Part shown: piece by piece, positions 53,806 to 62,953 of the stretch
Layout: the number at the start of each line of letters is the position of its first letter
How positions within the stretch are numbered: position 1 is the stretch's first letter
Assembly: GCA_028283765.1 (NCBI GenBank)
Contig: JAPWJY010000008.1
Coordinates: forward strand, 1,059,001 to 1,123,000
Source of the DNA: Parvibaculaceae bacterium
Lineage (GTDB): Bacteria; Pseudomonadota; Alphaproteobacteria; Parvibaculales; Parvibaculaceae
Direction: 5' to 3'
DNA length: 64,000 bases
Made by a program: the position numbers and the translations under genes
The notes under the pieces: model-generated
What the model was told of the DNA's origin: nothing
The model's input: only the letters and a program-made list of their open reading frames with translations
Database searches by the model: none

Positions 53806-55450
53806 AAAGTTTGTCCTTGAACGGCTGGAGCCCGACGCGGCGATAGGTATCGAGGAATATCTCGCCTTCCTGCCTGATGTCGAGGTAGGTCATCACGATG
53901 GTCTCGATGGCGTCCACGATCTTGTCGTCGGTGAAGCCGGGGCCGATGATGTCGCCCACAGAGGCCGTCTCGTCGGCGGCCCCGCCCAGCGTGATCTGGT
54001 AGTTCTCGATGCCCTTCTTGTCCACGCCCAGAATGCCGATATGGCCGACATGGTGATGGCCGCAGGCATTGATGCAGCCCGAGATATTGATGTGCAGGCG
54101 GCCGATGTCGTGCTGCAGCTTCAGATCGGCGAAGCGCTCGGAGATTTCCTGCGCGAGCGGGATCGAGCGGGCATTGGCGAGCGCGCAATAGTCGAGACCG
54201 GGGCAGGCGATCTGGTCTGAGATCAGGCCGATATTGGGCGTGGCGAGGCCCGCGGCGGCGAGCCCGTCATAGACCGCGCGCAGGTCCTTCTTGCGGACAT
54301 GGGCAAGCGTCAGGTTCTGCTCATGGGCCGCGCGCAGTTCCGAGAAGGCGTAGGCTTCGGCGAGGTCCGCCACCGCTTCCATCTGTTCCGAGGACATGTC
54401 GCCCGGCGTGCCGCCGATGGGCTTCAGGGAGATATTGACGATGGCGTAGCCTGGCGTCTTGTGCTTGACCGTGTTCTGCCTGACCCAGTGGGCGAAGTCC
54501 TCGTCCTTCGCCATCTCGGCGTCGAGTTCGGCGGACTGGTCCGGCAGGGTCTCGAACGCAGGCGCGGCGAAATAGCGGCGGATGCGCTCCACTTCCTCGT
54601 CGGGAAGCTGGAGGCGGCCTTCCTTGCGGATTTCCGCGAATTCGGCCTCGACCCGGCGCTTCATTTCCGCTTCGCCGATTTCATGAACCAGAATCTTGAT
54701 GCGCGACTTGTACATGTTGTCGCGGCGGCCCGACATGTTGTAGACGCGCAATGCCGCTTCCAGATAGGAGAGAAGATCCTCGCGCCGGATGAAGTCGCCG
54801 ACCTTCTTGCCGATGATGGGCGTGCGCCCGAGGCCGCCGCCGATCCAGACCTCATAGCCGGTCTCGCCGAGCCCGTTCTTCAGCACGCGGATGCCGATGT
54901 CGTGCACCCGGATCGCGGCGCGGTCATGCTCGGTGGCGGAAACCGCGATCTTGAACTTGCGCGGCAGGTAGGTGAATTCCGGGTGGAAGGTGGACCATTG
55001 CCGGATGATCTCGCAGATGATGCGCGGGTCCTCGACCTCGCCCTCCGCCGCGCCGGCGTAATGGTCCGAGGTGACGTTGCGGATGCAGTTGCCCGAGGTC
55101 TGGATGCAGTGCATCTCGACGGTCGCCAGTTCCTCGATCAGGTCCGGCATGTCCTTGAGGGCGGGCCAGTTGAGCTGGAGATTCTGCCGCGTGGTGAAGT
55201 GGCCGTAGCCCCGGTCATATTTGCGGGCGAGTTCGGCGAGCTTGCGCAACTGGCGCGAGGAAAGCGTGCCGTAGGGCACGGCGATGCGCAGCATGTAGGC
55301 GTGAAGCTGGAGATAGACGCCATTCATCAGGCGCAGCGGCTTGAACTCGTCCTCGGTGATTTCACCCGAGAGGCGGCGCGCGACCTGGCCGCGGAACTGC
55401 TTCACGCGCTCGCGGACAAGCTGATGATCGAACTCGTCATACCGGTACAT
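53792..55450 (-). CDS. Siroheme/4Fe-4S nitrite/sulfite reductase
   Basis: A 552-residue reductase that takes six electrons to reduce sulfite to sulfide (or nitrite to ammonia). IQTSGNCIRNVTSDHYAG marks the first half repeat; CPGLDYC and GCINACGHHHVGH supply the four Cys for the Fe-S cluster bridged to siroheme. With DUF2849 upstream and DUF934 downstream, assimilatory sulfite reduction is the better reading. It is a ferredoxin-type enzyme, since no flavoprotein subunit is present. No cysG was seen in this window. Confidence 0.93.
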   Translation of the reverse strand: MYRYDEFDHQLVRERVKQFRGQVARRLSGEITEDEFKPLRLMNGVYLQLHAYMLRIAVPYGTLSSRQLRKLAELARKYDRGYGHFTTRQNLQLNWPALKDMPDLIEELATVEMHCIQTSGNCIRNVTSDHYAGAAEGEVEDPRIICEIIRQWSTFHPEFTYLPRKFKIAVSATEHDRAAIRVHDIGIRVLKNGLGETGYEVWIGGGLGRTPIIGKKVGDFIRREDLLSYLEAALRVYNMSGRRDNMYKSRIKILVHEIGEAEMKRRVEAEFAEIRKEGRLQLPDEEVERIRRYFAAPAFETLPDQSAELDAEMAKDEDFAHWVRQNTVKHKTPGYAIVNISLKPIGGTPGDMSSEQMEAVADLAEAYAFSELRAAHEQNLTLAHVRKKDLRAVYDGLAAAGLATPNIGLISDQIACPGLDYCALANARSIPLAQEISERFADLKLQHDIGRLHINISGCINACGHHHVGHIGILGVDKKGIENYQITLGGAADETASVGDIIGPGFTDDKIVDAIETIVMTYLDIRQEGEIFLDTYRRVGLQPFKDKLYATH

Positions 55451-55519
55451 TTTATCTTCCTGTCATTCTCGCATCTGGCGTATCCGGCGCTTTGCCCGTG
55501 GCGGGCGGCGGCGCGGCGC

Positions 55520-55849
55520 TCAGACCTTGCCTTCGGCCTGCTTGCCGAGATCGAGCCTTACGGTGGGGCCTGCCTGCCGGATGGCCTCGCGCACGCTCAT
55601 CGCGCGGATGCCGCCATGCTCGTCGCCCTCGACCTCGAACAGATAGACGTCGACCACATCGTTGCTGCCCAGAAAAGCCTGGCCGCGGGCGAGGAGGGCG
55701 GCGGCCTCTTCCTTGCCGTCGGCCACGTCGGCGTCCTGCATTTTTTCCGACCAGTGGTTGTCCGGCGTCAGATAGACGACGATTCCGTCCTGAAGACGGT
55801 TCGCGGTCAGCGCCTGAACCTTCGCGCCCTTGCGCATATGCTGGGCCAT
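55520..55849 (-). CDS. DUF2849 protein
   Basis: A 109-residue protein. GAKVQALTANRLQDGIVVYL, WSEKMQDADVADGKEEAAAL and IRAMSVREAIRQAGPTVRLD are DUF2849 blocks. It is normally encoded in front of alphaproteobacterial sulfite reductase genes, as here (69 bases to the start of the reductase gene), and its role is not known. The 200-base gap upstream (55850-56051) should hold the promoter for DUF2849, reductase and DUF934. Confidence 0.93.
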   Translation of the reverse strand: MAQHMRKGAKVQALTANRLQDGIVVYLTPDNHWSEKMQDADVADGKEEAAALLARGQAFLGSNDVVDVYLFEVEGDEHGGIRAMSVREAIRQAGPTVRLDLGKQAEGKV

Positions 55850-56051
55850 GGGGCCCTCCTGCTTCGCTTGCCTGATATTGGTATTAATCTTGTTGGGTGA
55901 CCTTATGGGCCTTCGACCGCCCTTCGATCAAGCGGCGCGCGCCTTGGTTCCCTGATTACGCGCAATATGACGCGCCATGGTAATTAGGTCAATGTGAACG
56001 TGAAATGGTGTATTGCACATGAATTTCATGGGGATTTAACGGCGGCCTGGC

Positions 56052-56846
56052 CTAGTTTTCCCGTTTCACCGCGCTTTCATGCCAGTGGCGCAGGGTCAGG
56101 TGTTCGAGCAGGGTGAGGGCGAAGAAGATCGCGATGCCGAGGCCCGAGAGCAGGAAGAGGGCGGCGAACATCTTGGCGATCTGGAGCCGGTTGGCGGATT
56201 CGATGATCCGCCAGGCAAGGCCGGTCGAGGTGCCGGAGCCCGCGACGAATTCCGCCACCACCGCGCCGATCAGCGCCAGCCCGCCGGAAATCTTCATGCC
56301 CGCGAGAATATAGGGCAGCGCCGAGGGCAGTTGCAGTTCGGTCAGGGTCTGCCAGCGGCTCGCGCCATAGAGCTTGTAGAGGTCGCGCAGATTATGATCG
56401 GCGGAGCGCAGGCCGAGCGTGGTGTTGGACAGCATCGGAAAGAAGGCGACGATCCAGGCGAGGATCAGCAGGGCCCGTTCGGCATGGTCGAGCCCGACCC
56501 AGATCAGGATGAGCGGGGCGATGGCCACCACCGGCGTCACCTGCAGCACCACCGCATAGGGGAACAGCGCCATTTCGATGAGCCGGTTCTGTGAAAACAG
56601 CACGGCGAGGCCGACGCCGCCCACGACTGCAAGCGCGAACGCCGCCAGCGTGACCTTGAGCGTGACCCAGAGCGAGACCATCAGATTGTCCGCGTTCGCG
56701 GCGAAGGCCTGCCAGATGGCCGTGGGGGCGGGCAGCAGGAAGGCCGGCACCTGATAGAAACGAACCAGCCCTTCCCATGCGATGAGCACGCCCACGCCCA
56801 CGGCCAGCGGCACGGCGACGCGCAGGAATGGGGCACGGGCGATCAT
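56052..56846 (-). CDS. ABC transporter permease (SsuC/TauC type)
   Basis: A 264-residue inner-membrane permease with about six helices. The cytoplasmic loop that docks the ATPase reads KLYGASRWQTLTELQLPSALPYILAGMK, followed by LIGAVVAEFVAGSGTSTGLA. This branch imports sulfonates, nitrate, taurine, pyrimidine precursors or similar anions. It is the last gene of SBP-ATPase-permease, overlapping the ATPase gene by 4 bases. Confidence 0.9.
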   Translation of the reverse strand: MIARAPFLRVAVPLAVGVGVLIAWEGLVRFYQVPAFLLPAPTAIWQAFAANADNLMVSLWVTLKVTLAAFALAVVGGVGLAVLFSQNRLIEMALFPYAVVLQVTPVVAIAPLILIWVGLDHAERALLILAWIVAFFPMLSNTTLGLRSADHNLRDLYKLYGASRWQTLTELQLPSALPYILAGMKISGGLALIGAVVAEFVAGSGTSTGLAWRIIESANRLQIAKMFAALFLLSGLGIAIFFALTLLEHLTLRHWHESAVKREN

Positions 56847-57610
56847 GCGGGCACACCCTTTCTGAGCGCCGACGACACCGCGCGGCAGGCGGCGTGGAAA
56901 GACGGGCTCTCGCGAAAGGCGGTGCGGGGATAACCGGCATCGATCACGATCTCCTCGACGATGCGGCCGGGTCTGGTGCCCATCACCAGCACGCGCTGGG
57001 ACAGGTAGACGGATTCATAGACGCTGTGGGTGACGAAAAGGATGGTCAGCCCCTGATCCCGCCAGAGGGTCAGCAGATCGTCATCGAGCTTTTCCCGGGT
57101 GAATTCATCGAGCGCCGCGAAGGGCTCGTCCATCAGCAGGATCGGCGGATCGGTGACGAGCGCCCGGGCAATGGAAACCCGCATCCGCATGCCCCCGGAG
57201 AGTTCGCGCGGAAAGGCGTCCGCCCGCTCGGCAAGACCGACGAGGGAAAGGGCGGCCATGATGCGGGGCCCGGCCGTCTTGCGCGCGATCCCCTGAAGCT
57301 TGAGCGGCAGCCAGACATTGTCGAACACCCGCGCCCAGGGCATCAGCGTCGCGTCCTGAAAGACGAAGCCGAGATTGGCGGGCCGCGCGCCATCCTGCCA
57401 GCGCACCTCGCCCTCGCTCGCGCGGGTCAGTCCGGCGGCGATGCGCAGCAGGGTGCTCTTGCCGCACCCTGACGGCCCGACCAGCGAAACGAAGCTGCCG
57501 CGCGCGATTTCAGCGTCGATGCCCGCAAGGGCCGGCGTGCCGTCGTCATAGGTTTTGCCGACACGGGCCAGGGTGAGCAAGGAGGGGGCGGGGGTGAGCA
57601 AAGGGGGCAT
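56843..57610 (-). CDS. ABC transporter ATPase (SsuB/TauB type)
   Basis: A 255-residue ATPase. Walker A is GPSGCGKSTLLR, Q-loop FQDATLMPW, signature LSGGMRMRVSIARAL, Walker B ILLMDEPFAALDEF and the switch His in FVTHSVYESVYL. It powers the adjacent permease. A terminator-like hairpin (57645) separates it from the substrate-binding gene, which would let that protein be made in excess. Confidence 0.93.
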   Translation of the reverse strand: MPPLLTPAPSLLTLARVGKTYDDGTPALAGIDAEIARGSFVSLVGPSGCGKSTLLRIAAGLTRASEGEVRWQDGARPANLGFVFQDATLMPWARVFDNVWLPLKLQGIARKTAGPRIMAALSLVGLAERADAFPRELSGGMRMRVSIARALVTDPPILLMDEPFAALDEFTREKLDDDLLTLWRDQGLTILFVTHSVYESVYLSQRVLVMGTRPGRIVEEIVIDAGYPRTAFRESPSFHAACRAVSSALRKGVPA

Positions 57611-57644
57611 GGTCCCGGGAAATCAAGACATTGATTGAAATAGA

Positions 57645-57675
57645 AACTCTCTCCCCCGTCGGAGGAGAGAGTTTT
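57645..57675. terminator. Hairpin between SBP and ATPase genes
   Basis: Arms AAACTCTCTCC (57645-57655) and GGAGAGAGTTT (57665-57675) around a 9-base loop, with TTTCTATTT following on the minus strand and TTTTT on the plus. It lies just after the substrate-binding gene stop (57693) and before the ATPase start. It is probably an attenuator or mRNA 3'-end stabiliser. Confidence 0.7.
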
Positions 57676-57692
57676 TCAGAATAGTCCGGTCC

Positions 57693-58724
57693 TTACTTCT
57701 TCAGGTCCAGCCCGACGCCCTTGTTGATAAACTGGTCGGTGTAGGCCTTTTTGTAATCCACGGTGGCGGGATAGACCCCGTCCTTCACCATCTCGTCGAA
57801 AAAGGCCTGCCAGCGCTCCGCCGTCATGGCGCCGATGCCGGACTTCAGCGTGTCGCCGCTGTCGACAATGCCATATTCTTTCATCTTGGCGATCGACTGG
57901 TCGATGATCGCCTGCGTCATGTCCGGATTGTCCTTGAGGATCAGCGCATTGGCCGGAGCCGGGTCGCCATAGAGATAGGAATACCAGCCCTTGACGGTGG
58001 CGTCGACGAAGGCCTGGACGATCTCGGGCTTCTTCGCGATCAGGTCGTTTGAGGCGAGCACGAAGGAGGCGTAGCCGGTGTAGCCGGAGTCGGCGAGCAG
58101 AAACACCAGCGGCTTTTCCTTCATCTCCTGCTCGTAGCTATAGGGCTCCGACGTCAGATAGCCTTCCTGAATGGCGGTCTTGTCGGACAGGAAGGGTGCG
58201 ATGTTGCCGGTGTATTTGCGAATCTGGTCGTCGGTGAAGCCGTATTTGGCCTTGAGCCAGGGCCAGAACGCGGAAATGGTGGCGTCCGAAATCAGGACGG
58301 GCTTGCCCTTGATGTCCGCGAGCGAGGCAAGGTCGCTGCGCGGATGGGCCATCAGCACCTGCGGGTCCTTCTGGAAGATGGCCGCGACGGCGGTGGCGGG
58401 AACGCCGGCCGTGACATTGTTGATCGCGATCGGGCTGTTCGAGCCGATGCCGAACTGGGCCGCGCCGGTGGCGAGCAATTGCGGCACGTTGACGTCGGGG
58501 CCGCCCTGATGGATCGTCACATCGAGGCCCGCGTCCTTGTAATAGCCGAGCGCCAGCGCCTCGTAGAAGCCGCCATGCTCTGCCTGGGCCTTCCAGTCCG
58601 AGACGAAGGTGACCGGGGTCAGGCCGGGCTTTGCGGCCTCCTTGAGCGGTTTGCCGCCAAAGACGAACCAGACCACTGCCGCAACAATGACAATCAGGGC
58701 ACCCCATATAAGCCGCATGTTCAT
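57693..58724 (-). CDS. ABC substrate-binding protein (NMT1/SsuA-like)
   Basis: A 343-residue type-II-like binding protein. TPVTFVSDWKAQAEHGGFYEAL, GPDVNVPQLLATGAAQFGIGS and DLASLADIKGKPVLISD are NMT1/SsuA-type motifs. The N-terminal hydrophobic segment (LIWGALIVIVAAVVWFVFG) is followed by KPLKEAAKPG with no clear signal peptidase site, so it may stay anchored in the membrane. The ligand could be a pyrimidine, sulfonate or other small anion. A GATTTTCGTTGGGGG element lies 17 bases upstream. Confidence 0.9.
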   Translation of the reverse strand: MNMRLIWGALIVIVAAVVWFVFGGKPLKEAAKPGLTPVTFVSDWKAQAEHGGFYEALALGYYKDAGLDVTIHQGGPDVNVPQLLATGAAQFGIGSNSPIAINNVTAGVPATAVAAIFQKDPQVLMAHPRSDLASLADIKGKPVLISDATISAFWPWLKAKYGFTDDQIRKYTGNIAPFLSDKTAIQEGYLTSEPYSYEQEMKEKPLVFLLADSGYTGYASFVLASNDLIAKKPEIVQAFVDATVKGWYSYLYGDPAPANALILKDNPDMTQAIIDQSIAKMKEYGIVDSGDTLKSGIGAMTAERWQAFFDEMVKDGVYPATVDYKKAYTDQFINKGVGLDLKK

Positions 58725-58740
58725 TTGGACCTCTCCCGCG

Positions 58741-58763
58741 GATTTTCGTTGGGGGCGATGCTA
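58741..58763 (-). repeat. Copy 2 of the 15-base upstream element
   Basis: GATTTTCGTTGGGGG, then CGAT and GCTA, 17 bases upstream of the substrate-binding gene on the minus strand. The first copy (18252-18274) has the same 15 bases, a 4-base gap and GCTA before the SDR gene. Confidence 0.45.
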
Positions 58764-58796
58764 GAGCAGCGTTTCAGAAAGGAACAGGGGTTTCCG

Positions 58797-59321
58797 TCAG
58801 GCGGGCGCGCAACCGGACTGGTGGCGCAGCTTGTCCATCGCCTCCCGGGCCGCCGGGCCCGTCACGAGGAAGCGGAAAAGAGCGACCCCCTTGTCGGAGG
58901 GGCTGATCACCAGCGTTTCCCCGGGGTGCGGCTGCACCTCCTGATCTTCGCTCGCGAGCAGGACATCGACCGACTTCGAGGGCAGCTTGCGATCGTCGAT
59001 TGCATAAAAATTGTCCGAATTGTCGGCAAAGAAGGAGAGCGACCAGTAGCCGTCCGGCACCAGGCCGGTGAAGCGGACGGGGTTCTTGTCGACATCATAG
59101 ACGCAGGCGACATAGAGCAGGTCGGGGCTGGGACGGACCACGCCGCGCGAGGTGGCGGTGGGCGCCGGCGGGAAGGAGGGTTTGTTCACGCCGCCCGCGT
59201 TTTCGCTCATGCGGCTCATCGCGCGGTGCATGACGGCATAGGGAATGGTGTGGATCGTGATGATATGGATAATCACGGACAGCATCAGCGTGGCGAAAAT
59301 CCAGGAAAGAGCAGCCCTCAT
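58797..59321 (-). CDS. DUF1254-type membrane-anchored protein
   Basis: A 174-residue protein with an N-terminal membrane segment (SWIFATLMLSVIIHIITIHT) and a periplasmic domain (DLLYVACVYDVDKNPVRFTG, VPDGYWSLSFFADNSDNFYA) of DUF1254 type. The first residues overlap the DUF1214 gene by ATGA, so the pair is coupled. Pairs of these domains occur widely in alphaproteobacteria with no settled function. The DUF1254 label is by overall pattern and is less sure than DUF1214 for the partner. Confidence 0.75.
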   Translation of the reverse strand: MRAALSWIFATLMLSVIIHIITIHTIPYAVMHRAMSRMSENAGGVNKPSFPPAPTATSRGVVRPSPDLLYVACVYDVDKNPVRFTGLVPDGYWSLSFFADNSDNFYAIDDRKLPSKSVDVLLASEDQEVQPHPGETLVISPSDKGVALFRFLVTGPAAREAMDKLRHQSGCAPA

Positions 59322-59908
59322 GAGCAGGACTCCAGGGTGATCGCGGGAAGCGTTGCATCTTGCGGGTTTTTGACCAGCGCTTCCTCGGGATTATAAAGCC
59401 GGATCATCAGGATGAAGGTTTGGCTGTCCGCGGGCATGCCCGTGGGAATCCAGTTGCCGGCGCCGGCATCGGGGCTGACAGAAATATTGAAGCTGCCGTC
59501 AGCCTCCCGCAGAAGGCCGGTCTTGGCCACGGAATAGCGTTCCTGGGAATTGGGGATGAGATAATTGTCCGGCCCATAGGCGGTGACGCTCCACCAGCGG
59601 GCGGGCAGATCCCTGCCTGTGAGCTTGTAGGTGCAATTCACCATGAGCGGCTTTCCACCTGAATCCATGGTGGCGGTGAAATAAAGGCTCTGGGCCGGGG
59701 TGAGGGCGAAAAGGCCGTTCAGCGCGACGACCGCGCGCGTATAGGGGTCCGCTTTTTCGGACCCGGAGGCAAGTTCGCTCTGCCAGGGGCCGACCCTGAC
59801 GATGCTGACATTGATGCCCCGTTGCGTCACCCAGATCGCGGACCCGACTCCCAGAGCCAGCGCCACCAGGAGCATAAGGCAAATTCTCACCAGCCGACTC
59901 AAGCGCAT
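59318..59908 (-). CDS. DUF1214-type periplasmic protein
   Basis: A 196-residue protein with an N-terminal anchor (ICLMLLVALALGVGSAIWV) and a C-terminal DUF1214 domain: TYKLTGRDLPARWWSVTAYG, NYLIPNSQERYSVAKTGLLR, ISVSPDAGAGNWIPTGMPAD and MIRLYNPEEALV are typical. The DUF1254-type gene follows with a 4-base overlap. Both products are likely periplasmic and interact; function unknown. Confidence 0.85.
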   Translation of the reverse strand: MRLSRLVRICLMLLVALALGVGSAIWVTQRGINVSIVRVGPWQSELASGSEKADPYTRAVVALNGLFALTPAQSLYFTATMDSGGKPLMVNCTYKLTGRDLPARWWSVTAYGPDNYLIPNSQERYSVAKTGLLREADGSFNISVSPDAGAGNWIPTGMPADSQTFILMIRLYNPEEALVKNPQDATLPAITLESCS

Positions 59909-60019
59909 CCCCCCTCTATCTTTCCGGCACTATGCTTAGCCGAAAAAGACGGCGACGGGAAATGGGGTTCCTGGACCAGGGATTTGCCGTCGTACGCAGA
60001 TGTTCCCGCGGGTGCGGCT

Positions 60020-60514
60020 CTATTCTCCGGCATGTTTGACGGTCAGATGAAATCCCATCTCGGGACTGGTCTCGGCATCCCAGTCCCAGATGGCCCGCGG
60101 GTTATGGCCGCCACGGACGTAATCGCGATGCTGGAAGGGGGTGGGAACGGAAACGAGCCCATGGGCTGCAAGGCGATTTTCCCACCATTCCCGGGGCCGG
60201 AGCGTGACGTGCCACACGGCGCCGGTTACGGGGTCCTTGTCCTCGAACAGGGCGACGGAACAGACAAACATGCCTCCTGGCGCAAGATGGGTAACGATAT
60301 TGGCAAAGAGGCCATCGATCTTATCCTCGGGGATATGTTCCAGAACTTCCCAGGCGGTGATGACGTCGAACTGGAGGGGCGTCCCGTTCCGGGAGGCCGA
60401 GAATGGTCTGGTAATGTCGGCCGTGAACAGATAGTCTGGGATCGTGCGCCATTCAGCGCGCTGTTCGAGAAGAGAGAAATCGCTTCCTTCCAGCCCGATG
60501 GAAATATGGCCCAT
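60020..60514 (-). pseudogene. SAM methyltransferase lacking its 5' part
   Basis: Only 164 residues remain, beginning MGHISIGLEGSDFSLLEQRA (second strand of the fold), then PDYLFTADITRPFS, FDVITAWEVLEHIPEDKIDG and APGGMFVCSVALF, which are motifs II-V of class I methyltransferases. The first strand with the GxGxG SAM-binding loop is missing. Upstream in the same frame are only two codons and then the TGA TGA of the ABC-F gene. The gene therefore lost its head at this junction, or a frameshift hides it, though I found no such sequence in the other frames upstream. Confidence 0.75.
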
Positions 60515-60523
60515 TTCGATTCA

Positions 60524-62329
60524 TCATGCGCCAAGCCCCTCGCGCTTCATTTCGAGGTCGAGCCATTGTTCCTCGCAGGCGGCAAGGTCGGCCTTGCGGT
60601 CGTCGAGCATCCGGGTGACGCGGTCGAATTCGGTCCGGTTCTTGCTGTAGAGGGTGGGATCGGCGAGGCGCTTTTCGAGGCCCGCGATTTCCTCCGTGAG
60701 CCGTGGCATCTGCTTTTGCAGCTCCTCCAGCGCGCGGCTGTCCTTGTAGCTGAGCTTGGTCGCGGGCTTTGGCCGTTCCGCGCCGCTGTCGCCGGATGAT
60801 TTCCGGGCGGACTTCGCCTGCGCCTCGTCTTTCGCCGTTTGCGCGCGCTGGCGCAGATAATCCTCATAGCCGCCGGGATATTCCCGGGCCTCGCCCTTTT
60901 CGAGCGCGACCACGGAGGTGACGACCCGGTCGAGGAAATCGCGGTCATGGCTGACGAGCAGCACGGTGCCGTCATAGTCGCCGAGCATTTCCTGAAGGAG
61001 ATCGAGCGTTTCCATGTCGAGATCGTTGGTCGGCTCGTCGAGGATCAACAGGTTCGAGGGCTTCGCCAGCGCCTTGGCCAGCAGCAGGCGGCACTGCTCG
61101 CCGCCCGAGAGCGTCTTGACCGGCTGGCGGGCCTGGCTTTCGCGGAACAGGAAATCCTTGAGGTAGCTCACCACATGGCGCGGCTCGCCCCGGACCATGA
61201 CCTGATCGCCGCCGCCCTCGCAGAGCGTTTGCCATAGGGTGGCCTCGGGATCGAGACCGGCGCGGGACTGGTCGACATAGACCGGCGTGAGATTGGTGCC
61301 GAGACGGACCGTGCCTTCATCGGGCTTGAGCGCGCCGGTGAGCATTTTCAGCAGCGTCGTCTTGCCCGCGCCATTGGGACCGATGAAGCCGATCTTGTCG
61401 CCGCGCAGGATGCGGGTGGAAAAATCGCTGACCACGGTTTTGCGGCTGCCATCGGCGCGCTGCCATGTCTTGGAAATATGTTTGGCTTCCACGACAAGCG
61501 TGCCGGACTGGGACCCGGCCTCGACCGCCAGCGCCGCCTTGCCGGTGACGTCGATGCGCTTCGCCACCGTTTCACGCATGGAATAGAGGCGGCGCAAGCG
61601 GCCCTGATTGCGCTTGCGGCGCGCGCTGATGCCCTCGCGCGACCACTGGGTTTCCTGAACGATGAGCCGGTCGAGCTTGCGCGCGACCACCTCCTCCTCG
61701 GCCAGAATGGTTTCCGACCATTCCTCGAAGAAGGCGAAGCCCTTGTCGTGGCGGCGCACGATGCCGCGATCGACCCACAGGCAGCCCGCCGTGAGGCGGC
61801 GCAGGAAGGCGCGGTCATGGCTGATGAGCACGAGCGCGCCGCGGAAGGCGGCCAGCCGGTCCTCGAGCCACTCGATGGAGGGGAGGTCGAGATGGTTGGT
61901 CGGCTCGTCGAGCAGCATGATGTCGGCGCCCGAGCCGAGCGTGCGGGCGATGGCGGCCTTGCGCGCCTCGCCGCCCGACAGGAGCCGGGGATCGGCGGCA
62001 GGGGAAAGGCCCAGCTCGTCGAGCAGCGCTTCCGCCTCGTAGGATTCGGCGCCCCCCGCCATGACATAATCGAGCACGCTCGCCATCTCGCCGAAATCGG
62101 GCATCTGCGGCAGATAGGCGACGCGGGTGCCCGGTTGCAGGAAGCGCTCCCCGCCGTCCGGCTCGACAAGGCCCGCCGCGATCCGCAGCAGGGTGGATTT
62201 GCCCGTGCCGTTGCGTCCGACAAGGCAGAGCCGGTCGCCCCGGCCGAGCGAGAAGCCCGCGCCATCGATGAGGGCCTGATCGGCGAAACGGACGACAATG
62301 TCCTTGAGCATGAGCAACGGAGGCGCCAA
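60524..62329 (-). CDS. ABC-F family ATPase (Uup-like)
   Basis: A 601-residue soluble protein with two ATP-binding domains and no membrane part. Walker A: GRNGTGKST and GPNGAGKTT; signatures LSGGEARKAAIA and LSGGEQCRLLLAKAL; Walker B IMLLDEPTNHLD and LLILDEPTNDLD. A linker (about 235-285) and a charged C-terminal coiled coil (about 520-601, LEELQKQMPRLTEEIAGLEK) follow. Uup-like proteins act in ribosome or DNA-related housekeeping, not transport. The methyltransferase remnant follows directly. Confidence 0.92.
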   Translation of the reverse strand: MAPPLLMLKDIVVRFADQALIDGAGFSLGRGDRLCLVGRNGTGKSTLLRIAAGLVEPDGGERFLQPGTRVAYLPQMPDFGEMASVLDYVMAGGAESYEAEALLDELGLSPAADPRLLSGGEARKAAIARTLGSGADIMLLDEPTNHLDLPSIEWLEDRLAAFRGALVLISHDRAFLRRLTAGCLWVDRGIVRRHDKGFAFFEEWSETILAEEEVVARKLDRLIVQETQWSREGISARRKRNQGRLRRLYSMRETVAKRIDVTGKAALAVEAGSQSGTLVVEAKHISKTWQRADGSRKTVVSDFSTRILRGDKIGFIGPNGAGKTTLLKMLTGALKPDEGTVRLGTNLTPVYVDQSRAGLDPEATLWQTLCEGGGDQVMVRGEPRHVVSYLKDFLFRESQARQPVKTLSGGEQCRLLLAKALAKPSNLLILDEPTNDLDMETLDLLQEMLGDYDGTVLLVSHDRDFLDRVVTSVVALEKGEAREYPGGYEDYLRQRAQTAKDEAQAKSARKSSGDSGAERPKPATKLSYKDSRALEELQKQMPRLTEEIAGLEKRLADPTLYSKNRTEFDRVTRMLDDRKADLAACEEQWLDLEMKREGLGA

Positions 62330-62455
62330 GGGATTTCCTTAAAATGGATGGATTTGGCCCGCTTATATACCGATGAAGCGACAAGTCACAGGGCCGCCCG
62401 CCGGATTCGGCCGGATTTGGATTGCGGGCAGGGCAAAGCCTGTGGCAAATGAACC

Positions 62456-62953
62456 ATGGCCGAGCCCTTGCCCTTCTGGAAAACCAAGACCCTGGCGGAA
62501 ATGACCGCGCCGGAATGGGAGAGCCTGTGCGACGGCTGCGGCAAGTGCTGCCTCGTCAAGCTGGAGGACGAGGACACCGGCGCGCTCGCCTTCACGGAAA
62601 TCGCCTGCCACCTGCTCGATTGCCAGAGCTGCCAGTGCAAGGACTATGAGAACCGTTCGCAGATCGTGCCCGATTGCGTGAAGCTGACGCCGGAATCCCT
62701 CGACGAGATCGACTGGCTGCCCGACAGCTGCGCCTACCGGCTGGTCGCGGACGGCGACGACCTGCCCAACTGGCATCCGCTGGTGAGCGGCGAGCGCGAC
62801 AGCGTGCACCGGGCGGGCGCTTCGGTGCAGGGCCGGGTGCATCTGACCGACCGGGACGTGCCGCTCGAACATTTTCAGGATTATATCGCGGACTGGCCGA
62901 TGGACTGGCCCGAAGACTGGCCAGCGGACGAGACTGCCGGGCGTTCCTCATAG
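62456..62953 (+). CDS. YcgN family cysteine-cluster protein
   Basis: A 165-residue protein. [18 protein letters not shown], then [15 protein letters not shown] and VPDC and SCAYR carry the Cys set of the YcgN/UPF0260 family, thought to bind a metal ion or cluster. Length matches the family. Function is not known. It is divergent from the ABC-F gene (126 bases) and ends before the right-edge phage-like cluster. Confidence 0.9.
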   Translation: MAEPLPFWKTKTLAEMTAPEWESLCDGCGKCCLVKLEDEDTGALAFTEIACHLLDCQSCQCKDYENRSQIVPDCVKLTPESLDEIDWLPDSCAYRLVADGDDLPNWHPLVSGERDSVHRAGASVQGRVHLTDRDVPLEHFQDYIADWPMDWPEDWPADETAGRSS

